Source: Acaudatibacter sp035532115
GTDB lineage: Bacteria > Pseudomonadota > Alphaproteobacteria > Caulobacterales > Caulobacteraceae
DNA: 64,000 nucleotides
Assembly (NCBI GenBank): GCA_035532115.1
Contig: DATKRO010000037.1
Location: 69,794 to 133,793 of the forward strand
Direction of reading: 5' to 3'
Part shown: positions 40,434-50,052 of the stretch, one piece after another
Position numbering within the stretch: position 1 is the first letter of the stretch
Layout: the number at the start of each line of letters is the position of its first letter
Translations under genes and position numbers: made by a program
The notes under the pieces: generated by a model
What the model was told of the DNA's origin: nothing
Seen by the model: only the letters and a program-made list of their open reading frames with translations
Databases searched by the model: none

Positions 40434-40850
40434 TCACTGCAGCCGAATGAGACCCGCCGCTTCCGCGGGCGTAAAGCCGCAGGCGTCGAAATAGAATGGG
40501 CCAAGCTGCGGCTCGAAATCGACGTGCACCCATTCGCACCCTGCCGCCCTCGCCTGGCTCACGGCCTCGCGGACGAGCTGGGTCGCCAATCCGCCGCGCC
40601 GCAGCGAAGGCTCGACCATGGTGTCGAGGATGAAGGCGTGCACGCCGCCGTCCCAGGCCAGGTTGACGAAGCCGGCAAGGCGCCGAGACCGGCGCATGCA
40701 GGCCCATCCCAGGCTGAACCTCGTCACCTGGCCCCACCAGTCGTGTCGTCCCTGGGCGTGCCCGAAGCACTCGGCGTGCAGCGCATTCAGCTCGTCGTTC
40801 GAGAAGGCGGCGCGCCATTCCGGAGGCTCGAACCGGTCCGGCGCCATCAT
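40434..40850 (-). CDS. GNAT-family N-acetyltransferase
   Basis: A 138-aa acetyltransferase fold. The acetyl-CoA-binding region is MVEPSLRRGGLATQLVREAV (motif A, here RRGGLA). The C-terminal strand FYFDACGFTPAEA is typical. Substrate unknown. Its start lies seven bases after the stop of the hotdog gene, so it is probably the last gene of a pckG-hotdog-GNAT transcript. Confidence 0.85.
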   Translation of the reverse strand: MMAPDRFEPPEWRAAFSNDELNALHAECFGHAQGRHDWWGQVTRFSLGWACMRRSRRLAGFVNLAWDGGVHAFILDTMVEPSLRRGGLATQLVREAVSQARAAGCEWVHVDFEPQLGPFYFDACGFTPAEAAGLIRLQ

Positions 40851-40857
40851 CGCCCGC

Positions 40858-41589
40858 TCACGCCGCCTTCGCCTCGGGGGCGCGGCCGATCCAGATCTGT
40901 CGGCTGACGGCCATGAGTTCGCCCTCGGCCGAATAAAGGGCGGTGCCCGAGAGGCGCTTGCGGCCGCTCTGCTCGATCGGCCAGGCGGCGACGATGCATG
41001 GCTCGCCGGCGCCGGGCCGGCGGCGCACCTCGCAGGTCATCGAGCCCAGCAGGCCGCCGCCGCCTTCCTGCACCACCCAGGCTACCGAGCCCGGACAGTC
41101 GAGCGCGGCCCAGACCACTTCCGTCGCCACCAGGCCGGCCGTGTCGGCGAAGCTGGCGTCGGGGGTCCAGACGCCGGCGACGAAGCCCGCCGGCGCGCCC
41201 GCAACCTGGCCGGTGAAGACGCGCAGACCCTCGCCGTCGGCGAGCTGGTCGCCGCAGGTGAAGCAGATCGGATGAAAGCTGCGCTTCAGGCCGGGAAAGC
41301 CGCGGCCGGCCTCGAGCGCCGCGGCGAGACTCGGAGCGGCCGGCGCCTCGCCGAGCGAGCCGGCCTGCGCCGGCGCGGCCTCGCCGACCAGGGCGCCCGC
41401 GCCATCCAGGAGCTTCACCCCGGCGCCGTCCCGCACCAGGCTGAGCGGCGTATCCAGGGGCACCGGCGCGCGCAGGAATGCGGTGCAGGCGCCGGCGATC
41501 TCGCGGCCCAGCATTCCGCAGGCATAGCCGCCGTTGGCGGAGTTGGGCGGCCCGCGGAACTGGGCGGCCACGGTCACGAGCCTCGTCAA
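40858..41589 (-). CDS. Hotdog-fold (thioesterase-like) protein
   Basis: A 243-aa protein. RGPPNSANGGYACGMLGREI at the N-terminus and ASFADTAGLVATEVVWAALD in the middle resemble the two hotdog helices of acyl-CoA thioesterase-like proteins. A CFTCG pair (about residue 110) is unusual and could bind metal. Function not established. TTG 41589 is supported by AGGA seven bases upstream. Confidence 0.72.
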   Translation of the reverse strand: MTRLVTVAAQFRGPPNSANGGYACGMLGREIAGACTAFLRAPVPLDTPLSLVRDGAGVKLLDGAGALVGEAAPAQAGSLGEAPAAPSLAAALEAGRGFPGLKRSFHPICFTCGDQLADGEGLRVFTGQVAGAPAGFVAGVWTPDASFADTAGLVATEVVWAALDCPGSVAWVVQEGGGGLLGSMTCEVRRRPGAGEPCIVAAWPIEQSGRKRLSGTALYSAEGELMAVSRQIWIGRAPEAKAA

Positions 41590-41645
41590 TCGGATTTCCT
41601 CTCAAGCGGCGCCGCCAAAGGCCGAGCGCAGATGCCCGGCGCGGG

Positions 41646-43547
41646 TCAGGCCGTCAAGGCGATGCGCGCGCCGCGGCCCTCGTCGCCGCCGAGCCAGTCG
41701 GCCTGGGCGCCGGCGAGGCGTTCGGTCAGCGCCTCGTGCTGGCGCCACAGCGCCTGCGGCAGCCGCTCGCCGAACTTGCGGTAATGCGCGGCGATCAGCG
41801 CCGCCTCGCCGCGCCAGTCCTCGGCGTCGATCGAGAACAGCAGCGACAGCGCGTCCAGGGAAAGCTCGAGGCCGCCGACGTCCAGCGAGCTGCGCGTCGG
41901 CAGCCGTCCGATCGGCGTCTCGATCGCGTCCGCCGTGCCGTCCAGGCGTCCGAAGATCCACTTCAGCACCCGGGCGTTGTCGCCGAAACCCGGCCAGACG
42001 AAGCGGCCGCGCGCGTCCTTGCGGAACCAGTTGACGAAATAGATGCGCGGCAGCTTCGCCGGGTCGGCGCCTTCGCCGATCGCCAGCCAGTGGGCGAAAT
42101 AGTCGCCCATGTGGTAGCCGCAGAACGGCAGCATGGCGAAGGGATCGCGCCGCAGTTCGCCGACCTTGTTCTCGGCCGCGGCGGTGCCTTCCGAGGCGAT
42201 GTTGGAGGCCAGGAACACGCCGTGCGCCCAGTCGAAGGCCTCGGTGACCAGGGGCACGGCGCTGGCGCGCCGGCCGCCGAACAGGATGGCCGAGATCGGC
42301 ACCCCGGCCGGATCCTGCCATTCCGGCGCGATCGCCGGACACTGGCCGGCCGGCGCGGCGAAGCGGGCGTTGGGATGGGCGGCCGGCTCGCCCAGCTCCG
42401 GCGACCAGGCCCGGCCCTTCCAGTCGGTGAGGCCCTCGGGCGGCGCGTCGGTGAGGCCCTCCCACCAGACGTCGCCGTCGGCGGTGAGCGCCACGTTGGT
42501 GAAGATGGTGTTCTGGGCCAGGGCGGCGATGGCGTTGGCGTTGGTCCTGGGGCCGGTTCCGGGCGCGACGCCGAAGAAGCCGGCTTCCGGATTGATGGCA
42601 TGGAGCCGCCCATCGTCGCCGAAGCGCATCCAGCAGATGTCGTCGCCGACGGTCTCGGCCTTCCACCCGGCCATGGTGGGCTGCAGCATGGCGAGGTTGG
42701 TCTTGCCGCAGGCGCTTGGGAAGGCCGCGGCTATGTAGCGGACCGCACCCTCCGGCGAGGTGAGCTTGAGGATGAGCATGTGCTCGGCGAGCCAGCCCTC
42801 GTCCCTGGCCATCACCGAGGCGATGCGCAGCGCATAGCATTTCTTGCCCAGCAGGGCGTTGCCGCCATAGCCGGAGCCATAGGACCAGATCTCGCGCTCC
42901 TCGGGAAAGTGCACGATGTACTTGATCTCGTTGCATGGCCAGGCGACGTCGGCCTCGCCCGGCGCCAGCGGCCTGCCCACTGAATGCACCGCCGGGACGA
43001 AGAAGCCGTCTTCGCCCAGCGCCTCCAGCGCCACCTTGCCCATGCGCGTCATGATGCGCATCGAGACGGCGACGTAGGCGCTGTCGGTGATCTCGACCCC
43101 CAGCGCACTGATGCGCGAACCGATCGGGCCCATGCAGAAGGGGACCACGTACATGGTGCGTCCGCGCATGGCGCCCTCGAAGAGGCCGTGCAGATCGGCG
43201 CGCATCTCGGCGGGGTCGAGCCAGTTGTTGGTGGGCCCCGCGTCCATGGGGTCCTTGGAGCAGATGAAGGTGCGGCTCTCCACGCGCGCTACGTCCTTGG
43301 GGTCGGAAGCGGCGTAGAAGCAATTCGGGCGCTTTTGCGGATCGAGGGCCTTCAGCGTGCCGCGCCGCACCAGCTCGGCCGTCAGCGCTTCCCACTCCGC
43401 CTGCGAGCCGTCGCACCAATGGACCTGATCCGGCTTGGTCAGGGCGGCGATCTCGGCCACCCACTCGATCAGGCGCCGGTGCCGCGTCGGCGCGGGGCCA
43501 AAGCCCGCAATGGAATTGCTCGCCGCCACCTTGCGCCCGTCCCGCAT
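41646..43547 (-). CDS. pckG: Phosphoenolpyruvate carboxykinase (GTP)
   Basis: A 633-aa GTP-dependent enzyme converting oxaloacetate to PEP for gluconeogenesis. The P-loop with the reactive cysteine is FPSACGKTNLAM (cysteine about residue 278). The Mn/GTP regions include DDICWMRFGDDG, and FGGRRASAVPLV and GFGDNARVLKWI follow. ATG 43547 has GTGAGG just before it. The GTP form is less common than PckA in alphaproteobacteria but is known in Caulobacter-type genomes. Confidence 0.96.
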   Translation of the reverse strand: MRDGRKVAASNSIAGFGPAPTRHRRLIEWVAEIAALTKPDQVHWCDGSQAEWEALTAELVRRGTLKALDPQKRPNCFYAASDPKDVARVESRTFICSKDPMDAGPTNNWLDPAEMRADLHGLFEGAMRGRTMYVVPFCMGPIGSRISALGVEITDSAYVAVSMRIMTRMGKVALEALGEDGFFVPAVHSVGRPLAPGEADVAWPCNEIKYIVHFPEEREIWSYGSGYGGNALLGKKCYALRIASVMARDEGWLAEHMLILKLTSPEGAVRYIAAAFPSACGKTNLAMLQPTMAGWKAETVGDDICWMRFGDDGRLHAINPEAGFFGVAPGTGPRTNANAIAALAQNTIFTNVALTADGDVWWEGLTDAPPEGLTDWKGRAWSPELGEPAAHPNARFAAPAGQCPAIAPEWQDPAGVPISAILFGGRRASAVPLVTEAFDWAHGVFLASNIASEGTAAAENKVGELRRDPFAMLPFCGYHMGDYFAHWLAIGEGADPAKLPRIYFVNWFRKDARGRFVWPGFGDNARVLKWIFGRLDGTADAIETPIGRLPTRSSLDVGGLELSLDALSLLFSIDAEDWRGEAALIAAHYRKFGERLPQALWRQHEALTERLAGAQADWLGGDEGRGARIALTA

Positions 43548-43578
43548 CGCCTCACCAACTGTTGTTTTCTTGAGCCCC

Positions 43579-43606
43579 GGAACGGCGCAGTTGCAAGCAC
43601 CGTTCC
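43579..43606. terminator. Hairpin between korB and pckG
   Basis: GGAACGG (43579-43585) and CCGTTCC (43600-43606) pair across a 14-base loop in the 76-base gap between the korB stop and the pckG start, both on the minus strand. It could end korB transcripts or fold in the pckG leader. The minus-strand continuation is A-rich, not U-rich, so function is uncertain. Confidence 0.4.
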
Positions 43607-43623
43607 CGAGCTTGGCCGTACGC

Positions 43624-44679
43624 CTAACGCAATGAGTCGTTGATCCCGGCAAGAGCCGCAGCGCCAGGGATGAGTTCCCGATCCTCCAGCTGGTTCAACG
43701 GCTTTTGAACGGTTCCGAGGTTATCGTGAAGGTCGCGCGCGTCCGGATCGACGAAGAGCAATCCGGTAATGATCTCGCCGCGGGCCTGGTGCAGCTGCAG
43801 TTGCGTCAGCGCCGCGACGCGGTCGGTGGGGTCGTAGTCGGCCGCGAGCTTGCGCAGGCGCAGCACCGATCCGTCGTGCTGGGCGACGATCTCGATCTCG
43901 CCGGGGGCGTAGTCGGCGGTGATCTCGTCTCTCGCCTCGATGATGTCGAGCCGGTTCACCGCGGCGTTGTGCTCGCGCACGTAGTCGAAGCTCTTGGTCG
44001 AGCCGAGGTGATTGTTGAACTGCACGCACGGGCTGATCACGTCGATGAAGGCCGCGCCCTTGTGGCTGAGCGCGGCCTGGATCAGCGGCACCAGCTGGGC
44101 CTTGTCGCCCGAGAAGCTGCGCGCCACGAAACTCGCGCCGAGCTGCAGGGCCAGGCCCACCAGATCCACCGACTGGTCATGGTTGACGACGCCGCGCTTG
44201 GACTTCGAGCCGGGGTCGGACGTGGCCGAGAACTGGCCCTTGGTGAGGCCGTAGACGCCGTTGTTCTCGACGATATAGGTCATGTTGACGCCGCGCCGGA
44301 TCGAATGGGCGAACTGGCCGAGGCCGATCGAGGCCGAATCGCCGTCGCCCGAGACGCCGAGATAGATGAGGTCGCGGTTGGCGAGATTCGCGCCGGTGAG
44401 CACCGAGGGCATGCGCCCGTGCACGGAATTGAACCCGTGCGAGGCGCCCAGGAAGTAGTCCGGCGTCTTCGACGAGCAGCCGATGCCGGAGAGCTTGGCC
44501 AGCCGGTGCGGCGGCAGATCGAGGTCGTAGGCGGCCTGGATGATGGCCGCGGAGATCGAGTCGTGGCCGCAGCCGGCGCAGAGCGTCGAGACCTTGCCCT
44601 CGTAGTCGCGCCGGGTGAACCCCAGTCCGTTGGGGGCGAGCAGCGGATGGTGCAGGCGAGGTTTGGCGATGTAGGTCAT
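43624..44679 (-). CDS. korB: 2-oxoacid:ferredoxin oxidoreductase beta subunit
   Basis: A 351-aa thiamine-diphosphate-binding subunit. CAGCGHDSISAAI and the TPP/Mg motif SGDGDSASIGLGQF, followed by NMTYIVENNGVYGLTKGQ, are characteristic of KorB/PorB. With KorA it oxidatively decarboxylates 2-oxoglutarate or a related acid to the acyl-CoA, reducing ferredoxin. ATG 44679 overlaps the korA stop as ATGA. Confidence 0.93.
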   Translation of the reverse strand: MTYIAKPRLHHPLLAPNGLGFTRRDYEGKVSTLCAGCGHDSISAAIIQAAYDLDLPPHRLAKLSGIGCSSKTPDYFLGASHGFNSVHGRMPSVLTGANLANRDLIYLGVSGDGDSASIGLGQFAHSIRRGVNMTYIVENNGVYGLTKGQFSATSDPGSKSKRGVVNHDQSVDLVGLALQLGASFVARSFSGDKAQLVPLIQAALSHKGAAFIDVISPCVQFNNHLGSTKSFDYVREHNAAVNRLDIIEARDEITADYAPGEIEIVAQHDGSVLRLRKLAADYDPTDRVAALTQLQLHQARGEIITGLLFVDPDARDLHDNLGTVQKPLNQLEDRELIPGAAALAGINDSLR

Positions 44680-46523
44680 TCGGCCACCTGGGGCACGGGC
44701 GTACGGGCGTGGCCGCGGATGCGCCGTAGGATCTCGTCGGTGATGAAGCGCGCGGTGATCGGCGAGCCGTCGTAGCCCAGCACGGGCTCGAGCTTCGCCG
44801 GATCGACGCCGCCCTCGACCATCACCAGGGTGCGCAGCTGCGCATCGCGGTTCTGCTCGATCACGAACACGGTCTCATGGGCGGCGATGAAGGCCATCAC
44901 CTCGCCGCAGAACGGAAAGCCGCGCACCCTCAGCGCATCCACGTGGACGCCCTGCCCTTCCAGAGCCTCCAGCGCCTCGTGCATCGCGGGCGTGGTCGAG
45001 CCGAAGTAGATCGCGCCGTGCGGCGTGCGCCGCTTCGCCGGCCGGATCACCGGCGCCGGAACCAGGCTCTTGGCGGTCTCGAACTTGCGCAGCAGCCGCT
45101 GCATGTTGGCCACGTAGACCGGGCCTTCCTCGCTGTAGCGGGCGTAGGGATCGCGCGAGGTGCCGCGGGTGAAATAGGCGCCGCGCCCGGGGTGCACGCC
45201 CGGCAAGGTGCGATAGGCGACGCCGTCGCCGTCGACGTCGAGATAGCGTCCGAACTCGCGCCCGGCCTCCAGCTCGGCATGGGTCATCACCTTGCCGCGA
45301 TCCAGGCGGCGCGCGTCGTCCCAGGCGAAGGGACGGCAGAGCCACTCGTTCATGCCGATATCGAGATCGAGCATGACGAAGATGGTGGTCTGCAGCCGAT
45401 CGGCCAGATCGAAGGCGAGCGCCGCGAATTCGAAGCATTCGGCCGGATCCTCGGGGAACAGCAGCGGGTGCTTGGTGTCGCCGTGCGAGGCGTAGGCGGC
45501 CAGCAGGATGTCGGACTGCTGCGTGCGGGTCGGCATGCCCGTCGATGGCCCGCCGCGCTGGACGTCGAAGATCACCGCCGGGATCTCCGCGAAATAGGAG
45601 AGCCCGACGAACTCCTGCATCAGCGAAATGCCCGGCCCCGAAGTGCAGGTGAAGGCCCGGGCGCCGTTCCAGCCGGCCCCGACCACGATGCCGATGGAGG
45701 CGATCTCGTCTTCGCCCTGGACGATGGCGAAGCGGGCCTCGCCGGTCTCCTCGTCGACGCGCAGCTTCTGGCAGTGGGCGGTGAAGGCTTCGGCCAGCGA
45801 GGTCGACGGCGTGATCGGATACCAGGCGCACACCGTCGCGCCCCCGTAGACGGCGCCGAGCGCCGCGGCGTTGTTGCCGTCCACGTAGATGCGATCGCCC
45901 ACCTGGTCGCTGGCGCGCATGCGCAGGCCGATGGGCTCGAGCGTGCTGGCCGCAGCCTCGCGGCCGAGGGCGAGGGCATCGAGATTGGCCTGGATCAGCT
46001 TGGGCTTGGCGCCGAACTCCTCGTGGACCAGGGCCTCCAGCACCTCGGGGGGAATGCCGATCAGCCAGGCGAGCGCGCCCACGTAGATGATGTTCTTGAA
46101 GAGCTGGCGCTGGCGCGCCTCGGTGTAGGCGCCATTGCAGATCTGCGTCAGCGGCACCCCGATGGTCTCGATGTCGGTGCGGAATTTCGCCGCCGGCAGC
46201 GGCTTGGTGCAGTCGTAGAAGAGATAGCCGCCGGGCTCCACCTCGGCCACGTCCCGGTCCCAGGTCTGCGGGTTCATCGCCACCATCAGGTCGACGCCGC
46301 CGCGCCGTCCGAGCCGGCCGGCCTCCGAGACGCGCACCTCGTACCAGGTGGGAAGGCCCTGGATGTTCGACGGGAAGATGTTGCGCGCGGCCACCGGCAC
46401 GCCCATGCGCAGGATCGCCTTGGCGAACATGCCGTTGGCGCTGGCCGAGCCCGAGCCGTTGACGTTGGCGAACTTGACCACGAAGTCGTTGACGGCGGCG
46501 AGGCGGGTGGTCGGGCGGTTCAT
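44676..46523 (-). CDS. korA: 2-oxoacid:ferredoxin oxidoreductase alpha subunit (gamma-alpha fusion)
   Basis: A 615-aa fusion. Residues about 1-190 are the gamma domain (GSGSASANGMFAKAILRMG, CoA-related). The remainder is the alpha pyrimidine-binding domain with YPITPSTSLAEAF, TSGPGISLMQEFVGLSYFA and RGGPSTGMPTRTQQSD. This two-subunit architecture is that of aerobe-type KGOR. ATG 46523 overlaps the stop of the upstream flavoprotein gene as ATGA, so three genes form one operon. Confidence 0.94.
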   Translation of the reverse strand: MNRPTTRLAAVNDFVVKFANVNGSGSASANGMFAKAILRMGVPVAARNIFPSNIQGLPTWYEVRVSEAGRLGRRGGVDLMVAMNPQTWDRDVAEVEPGGYLFYDCTKPLPAAKFRTDIETIGVPLTQICNGAYTEARQRQLFKNIIYVGALAWLIGIPPEVLEALVHEEFGAKPKLIQANLDALALGREAAASTLEPIGLRMRASDQVGDRIYVDGNNAAALGAVYGGATVCAWYPITPSTSLAEAFTAHCQKLRVDEETGEARFAIVQGEDEIASIGIVVGAGWNGARAFTCTSGPGISLMQEFVGLSYFAEIPAVIFDVQRGGPSTGMPTRTQQSDILLAAYASHGDTKHPLLFPEDPAECFEFAALAFDLADRLQTTIFVMLDLDIGMNEWLCRPFAWDDARRLDRGKVMTHAELEAGREFGRYLDVDGDGVAYRTLPGVHPGRGAYFTRGTSRDPYARYSEEGPVYVANMQRLLRKFETAKSLVPAPVIRPAKRRTPHGAIYFGSTTPAMHEALEALEGQGVHVDALRVRGFPFCGEVMAFIAAHETVFVIEQNRDAQLRTLVMVEGGVDPAKLEPVLGYDGSPITARFITDEILRRIRGHARTPVPQVAE

Positions 46524-48325
46524 TCGGCCGCCATCCGCGCGGGGCTCGGGCAGGCGCCCTCGGCCTGGGTCATCTCCAGGAGGAACTTCTGCATGTCCCA
46601 GGCGCCGGTGGGGCAGCGCTCGGCGCAGAGCCCGCAGTGCAGGCAGACGTCCTCGTCCTTGACCATCACCCGCCCGGTGGGCAGCGTCTGCGAGACATAG
46701 AGATCCTGGGTGAGGTTGCGCGCCGGCGCCTTGAGCTGCGCGCGCAGGTGCGGCTCGTCGGCGTTCCCGGTGAAGGTGATGCAGTCCACCGGGCAGATGT
46801 CGACGCAGGCGTCGCACTCGATGCACAGCGGCGTCGCGAACACCGTTTCGATATCGCAGTTGAGGCACCGCTGCGCCTCGCGATAGCCGAGCGCGGTGTC
46901 GAACCCGAGCTCGACCTCCAGCTTCACGTTGCCGAGCGCCAGCGCCTTGTCGCGCAAGGGGACGCGGTTGCGCAGGTCGTTGGAGATGTCGTTGTCGTAG
47001 CTCCACTCGTGGATGCCCATCTTCTGCGAGACGAGGGTCACCCCGGGCGGCGGCCTATCGGCGACGTCGAGCCCGCTGAGCAGCTTGTGGATCGAGACCG
47101 CGGCCTCGTGGCCATGCGCCACCGCCCAGATGATGTTCTTGGGGCCGAACGCCGCGTCGCCGCCGAAGAACACCTTCGGGTGGGTCGAGCCCATGGTGAC
47201 CTCGCTCACAACCGGCATGTCCCAGCGGTCGAAGTCGATGCCGATGTCGCGCTCGATCCAGGGAAAGGCGTTCTCCTGACCGACCGCCACCAGCACGTCG
47301 TCGCAGACGATGTGCTGGTCCGGCTCGCCGGTGGGCGCGAGCCGGCGCCGGCCGTCGTCGCCCTGGACCGCGCTCACCTTCTCGAAGAGGACGCCGGTCA
47401 GCCTGCCGTGCTCGTGGGTGAATTGCTTGGGCACGAGCCAGTTGAGGATCGGGATGTCCTCATGCATCGCGTCCTCCTTCTCCCAGGGGGACGCCTTCAT
47501 CTCCGCGAAGCCCGAGCGCACCACCACCTTCACGTCCGCGCCGCCGAGCCGGCGCGAGGTGCGGCAGCAGTCCATGGCCGTGTTGCCGCCGCCGAGCACG
47601 ATGACCCGCTTGCCGATCGAGGCGACATGGCCGAACGAGACGCTGGAGAGCCAGTCGATGCCGATGTGAATGTTCTCGGCCGCCTCGCTGCGGCCGGGGA
47701 TGTCGAGGTCGCGCCCGCGCGGCGCGCCCGAGCCCACGAAGATCGCATCCCAGCCTTCGGCGATCAGCCCCGCGAGGCTTTCGACCCGCTCGCCCTGGCG
47801 CAAGGTCATGCCCAGGCGCGTCACGTAGTCCACCTCCTCGTCGATCACCGATTCAGGCAGGCGAAAACGCGGAATCTGGCTCCTGATCATGCCGCCCGGC
47901 TTGGGATCGGCGTCGATCAGCGTCAGCGCGTAGCCGAGCGGCGCGAGGTCGCGCGCCACGGTGAGCGAGGCCGGTCCCGCGCCGACCAGCGCTATGCGCC
48001 GGCCGTTCCCCGCCTTTGCCGGCGAGGGCAGCCGGTGGCCTATGTCGGTCTTGTTGTCGGCGGCGACGCGCTTGAGGCGGCAGATCGCCACCGGCTCGGC
48101 TTCCACGCGGCCGCGGCGGCACGCCGGCTCGCAGGGCCGATCGCAGGTCCGCCCGAGAATCCCGGGGAAGACGTTGGACTTCCAGTTGACCATGTAGGCG
48201 TCGGCATACCGGCCTTCCGCGATCAGCCGGATATACTCCGGCACGGCCGTGTGCGCCGGGCACGCCCACTGGCAATCGACGACCTTGTGGAAGTAATCGG
48301 GCGCCTCGGTGTTCGTAGGCTCCAA
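46520..48325 (-). CDS. FAD-dependent oxidoreductase with Fe-S domains (GltD/NfnL-like)
   Basis: A 601-aa flavoprotein. The N-terminus has a cysteine-rich Fe-S domain (CQWACPAH, CDRPCEPAC). Two dinucleotide folds follow: ALVGAGPASLTVARDLA for FAD and VIVLGGGNTAMD for NAD(P). The C-terminus has two [4Fe-4S] motifs, CIECDACVDICPVDC and CLHCGLCAERCP. It is well suited to pass electrons between ferredoxin and NAD(P), and the coupled korAB genes suggest it recycles KorAB's electrons. TTG 48325 has AGAGGG eight bases upstream. Confidence 0.9.
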   Translation of the reverse strand: MEPTNTEAPDYFHKVVDCQWACPAHTAVPEYIRLIAEGRYADAYMVNWKSNVFPGILGRTCDRPCEPACRRGRVEAEPVAICRLKRVAADNKTDIGHRLPSPAKAGNGRRIALVGAGPASLTVARDLAPLGYALTLIDADPKPGGMIRSQIPRFRLPESVIDEEVDYVTRLGMTLRQGERVESLAGLIAEGWDAIFVGSGAPRGRDLDIPGRSEAAENIHIGIDWLSSVSFGHVASIGKRVIVLGGGNTAMDCCRTSRRLGGADVKVVVRSGFAEMKASPWEKEDAMHEDIPILNWLVPKQFTHEHGRLTGVLFEKVSAVQGDDGRRRLAPTGEPDQHIVCDDVLVAVGQENAFPWIERDIGIDFDRWDMPVVSEVTMGSTHPKVFFGGDAAFGPKNIIWAVAHGHEAAVSIHKLLSGLDVADRPPPGVTLVSQKMGIHEWSYDNDISNDLRNRVPLRDKALALGNVKLEVELGFDTALGYREAQRCLNCDIETVFATPLCIECDACVDICPVDCITFTGNADEPHLRAQLKAPARNLTQDLYVSQTLPTGRVMVKDEDVCLHCGLCAERCPTGAWDMQKFLLEMTQAEGACPSPARMAAE

Positions 48326-48659
48326 TCCTCAAACCCTCTGTTGCCTGCCCAGCAGTCCCGTCGTTGAACTCCCACGGGCGGCGTAGATAGGCCGTCGACT
48401 CGTCGGGGCGCGATGACTGGGGCCACTCTAGTGCGCCCACCTGCCCATTGCCAGGGCCATCGCCCGCCGACGCGCAAATGGCGGTGCAAGCGGGGCCTGG
48501 AGAGGGCGCGGGCCGGGGTCATGTCGCGGCTGTTTCAGAGTGTTGCCAAGCTGAAGCGGTCTGTCATCCTGCCGTTGGATTGGGAACTCAAGGTGAAGCC
48601 GCGACCCCTGTCCCGTCGAGCGCGCGCCACCACCCCAAAAACCCTGTCCCGGAGATCGG
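48326..48659. other. Divergent intergenic region between kor operon and RND operon
   Basis: These 334 bases separate two divergent operons and must hold both promoters. No gene is supported. I saw no repressor-like dyad and no regulator gene next to the efflux operon. Confidence 0.4.
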
Positions 48660-50018
48660 ATGACGCAAGACGTCCAGACCTCGCCCGCGCCGCCCCGCCG
48701 CCGGCCCGCCGGGCGGACGCTGCTTTGGATCGTCGCCGTGGTTCTCGCCGCCATCGCGTTCGCCGTGCTGCTGTCGCGCTGCGCCGGCCGGACCGGCGGC
48801 CGGGGGTTCGCGGGGCGGCCCACCGTCACGGTGGGCATCGCCAGGGCGACGCTCGGCGACGTGCCGATAACCATCGCCGCGCTCGGCACCGTGACGCCCG
48901 AGGCGACGGTGCAGGTCGTCGCCAAGGTGAGCGGCACGCTGCAGGCCGTCTACTTCAGGGAGGGCCAGCTGGTCCGGCGCGGCCAGGTGCTCGCCCTCGT
49001 CGATCCCTCGGCCTACCGGGCGGCGCTGGAGCAGGCCCAGGGCCAGTTGGCGCGCGACCAGGCGCTGCTGGCGGGCGCGCGCGTCGACCTCGCCCGCTAT
49101 CAGTTGCTGCTGGCGCAGAAGTCCATCGCCGAGCAGACCGTCGCCGACGAAGCCGCCACGGTGAAGCAGGACCAAGGCGCCGTGGCCACGGACCGCGGCG
49201 CGGTGAACAGCGCCAGGCTCAACCTTTCCTGGACGCGCATCGTGGCGCCGCTCGACGGCCGCGTCGGGCTTCGCCAGATCGATCCCGGCAACCAGGTCTC
49301 CGCCGGCCAGACGACGCCCATCGTGGTCGTCACCAGGATCGATCCGATCGACGTCGTCTTCGCCGTGCCCGAGGAGACCATCGCCTCGATCATCCGCCAT
49401 CCGGACTTCGGCGCCGGACTGCCGGTCACCGCCTATGACCGTTCCGGCGGCCAGGCCCTGGCCCAGGGCGCCCTCGCCACCATCGACAATCTCGTCGACA
49501 CCACCACCGGCACCGTCAAGGGCAAGGCGAGGTTCGCCAATCCGGGCGGCGCGCTCTTCCCCAACCAGTTCGTCAACGTCGGCCTGCTGGTCGACACCCT
49601 CAAGAACCAGGTGATCGTGCCGGCGACGGCGGTGCGGCACGGGCCCCAGGGCGACTTCGTCTGGGTGCTGCAGCAGCCAGGACAGTACGTGCGCATGCGC
49701 AAGGTGACGACCGGCCCAGGCTCGGGCGAGACGGTCTCCGTCGCCTCCGGGCTTGCGGCCGGCGAGACCGTGATCACCGAAGGCGGCGATCGGCTCAGCG
49801 ACTGCGCGCGCGTCATGCTGCCGGGGCAGCCGCCGCCTGGTGGCCGCCGCCACCGCCGCTTCGGCGGCCGATCCCGGGGCGGCCGCCGCGGGGCGATGAT
49901 CGCGGGCGGCGCCGGCGGCGGCTGCCCGGCGGCCGGTGCGACACGCGGCCCCGGTGCGCCGGCGCATCCCCGAAACGGCCACCGCCGCGCGCGTCCTGGA
50001 GCGGGAGCCGGCGGGTGA
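48660..50018 (+). CDS. RND efflux periplasmic adaptor (MdtA-like)
   Basis: A 452-aa membrane-fusion protein anchored by one N-terminal transmembrane helix (about 20-42). Lipoyl/barrel-sandwich halves appear as VVAKVSGTLQAVYFREGQLV and RIVAPLDGRVGLRQIDPGNQ, flanking a coiled-coil hairpin rich in Ala/Gln. Its last 60 residues are Gly/Arg-rich and unlike the family core, but such tails occur in MdtA proteins. It links the two permeases to the outer-membrane channel encoded downstream. Confidence 0.92.
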   Translation: MTQDVQTSPAPPRRRPAGRTLLWIVAVVLAAIAFAVLLSRCAGRTGGRGFAGRPTVTVGIARATLGDVPITIAALGTVTPEATVQVVAKVSGTLQAVYFREGQLVRRGQVLALVDPSAYRAALEQAQGQLARDQALLAGARVDLARYQLLLAQKSIAEQTVADEAATVKQDQGAVATDRGAVNSARLNLSWTRIVAPLDGRVGLRQIDPGNQVSAGQTTPIVVVTRIDPIDVVFAVPEETIASIIRHPDFGAGLPVTAYDRSGGQALAQGALATIDNLVDTTTGTVKGKARFANPGGALFPNQFVNVGLLVDTLKNQVIVPATAVRHGPQGDFVWVLQQPGQYVRMRKVTTGPGSGETVSVASGLAAGETVITEGGDRLSDCARVMLPGQPPPGGRRHRRFGGRSRGGRRGAMIAGGAGGGCPAAGATRGPGAPAHPRNGHRRARPGAGAGG

Positions 50019-50052
50019 GCCGCGCCGCCAGGTCGCCGCCAGCGAAGCGCCG

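Noticed and set aside
49936..50052. ATG 49936 as the start of the MdtB-like permease
   Set aside because: The extra 39 residues lie within the adaptor gene and are Arg/Ala/Pro-rich; RND permeases begin at the SRPFIERP segment.
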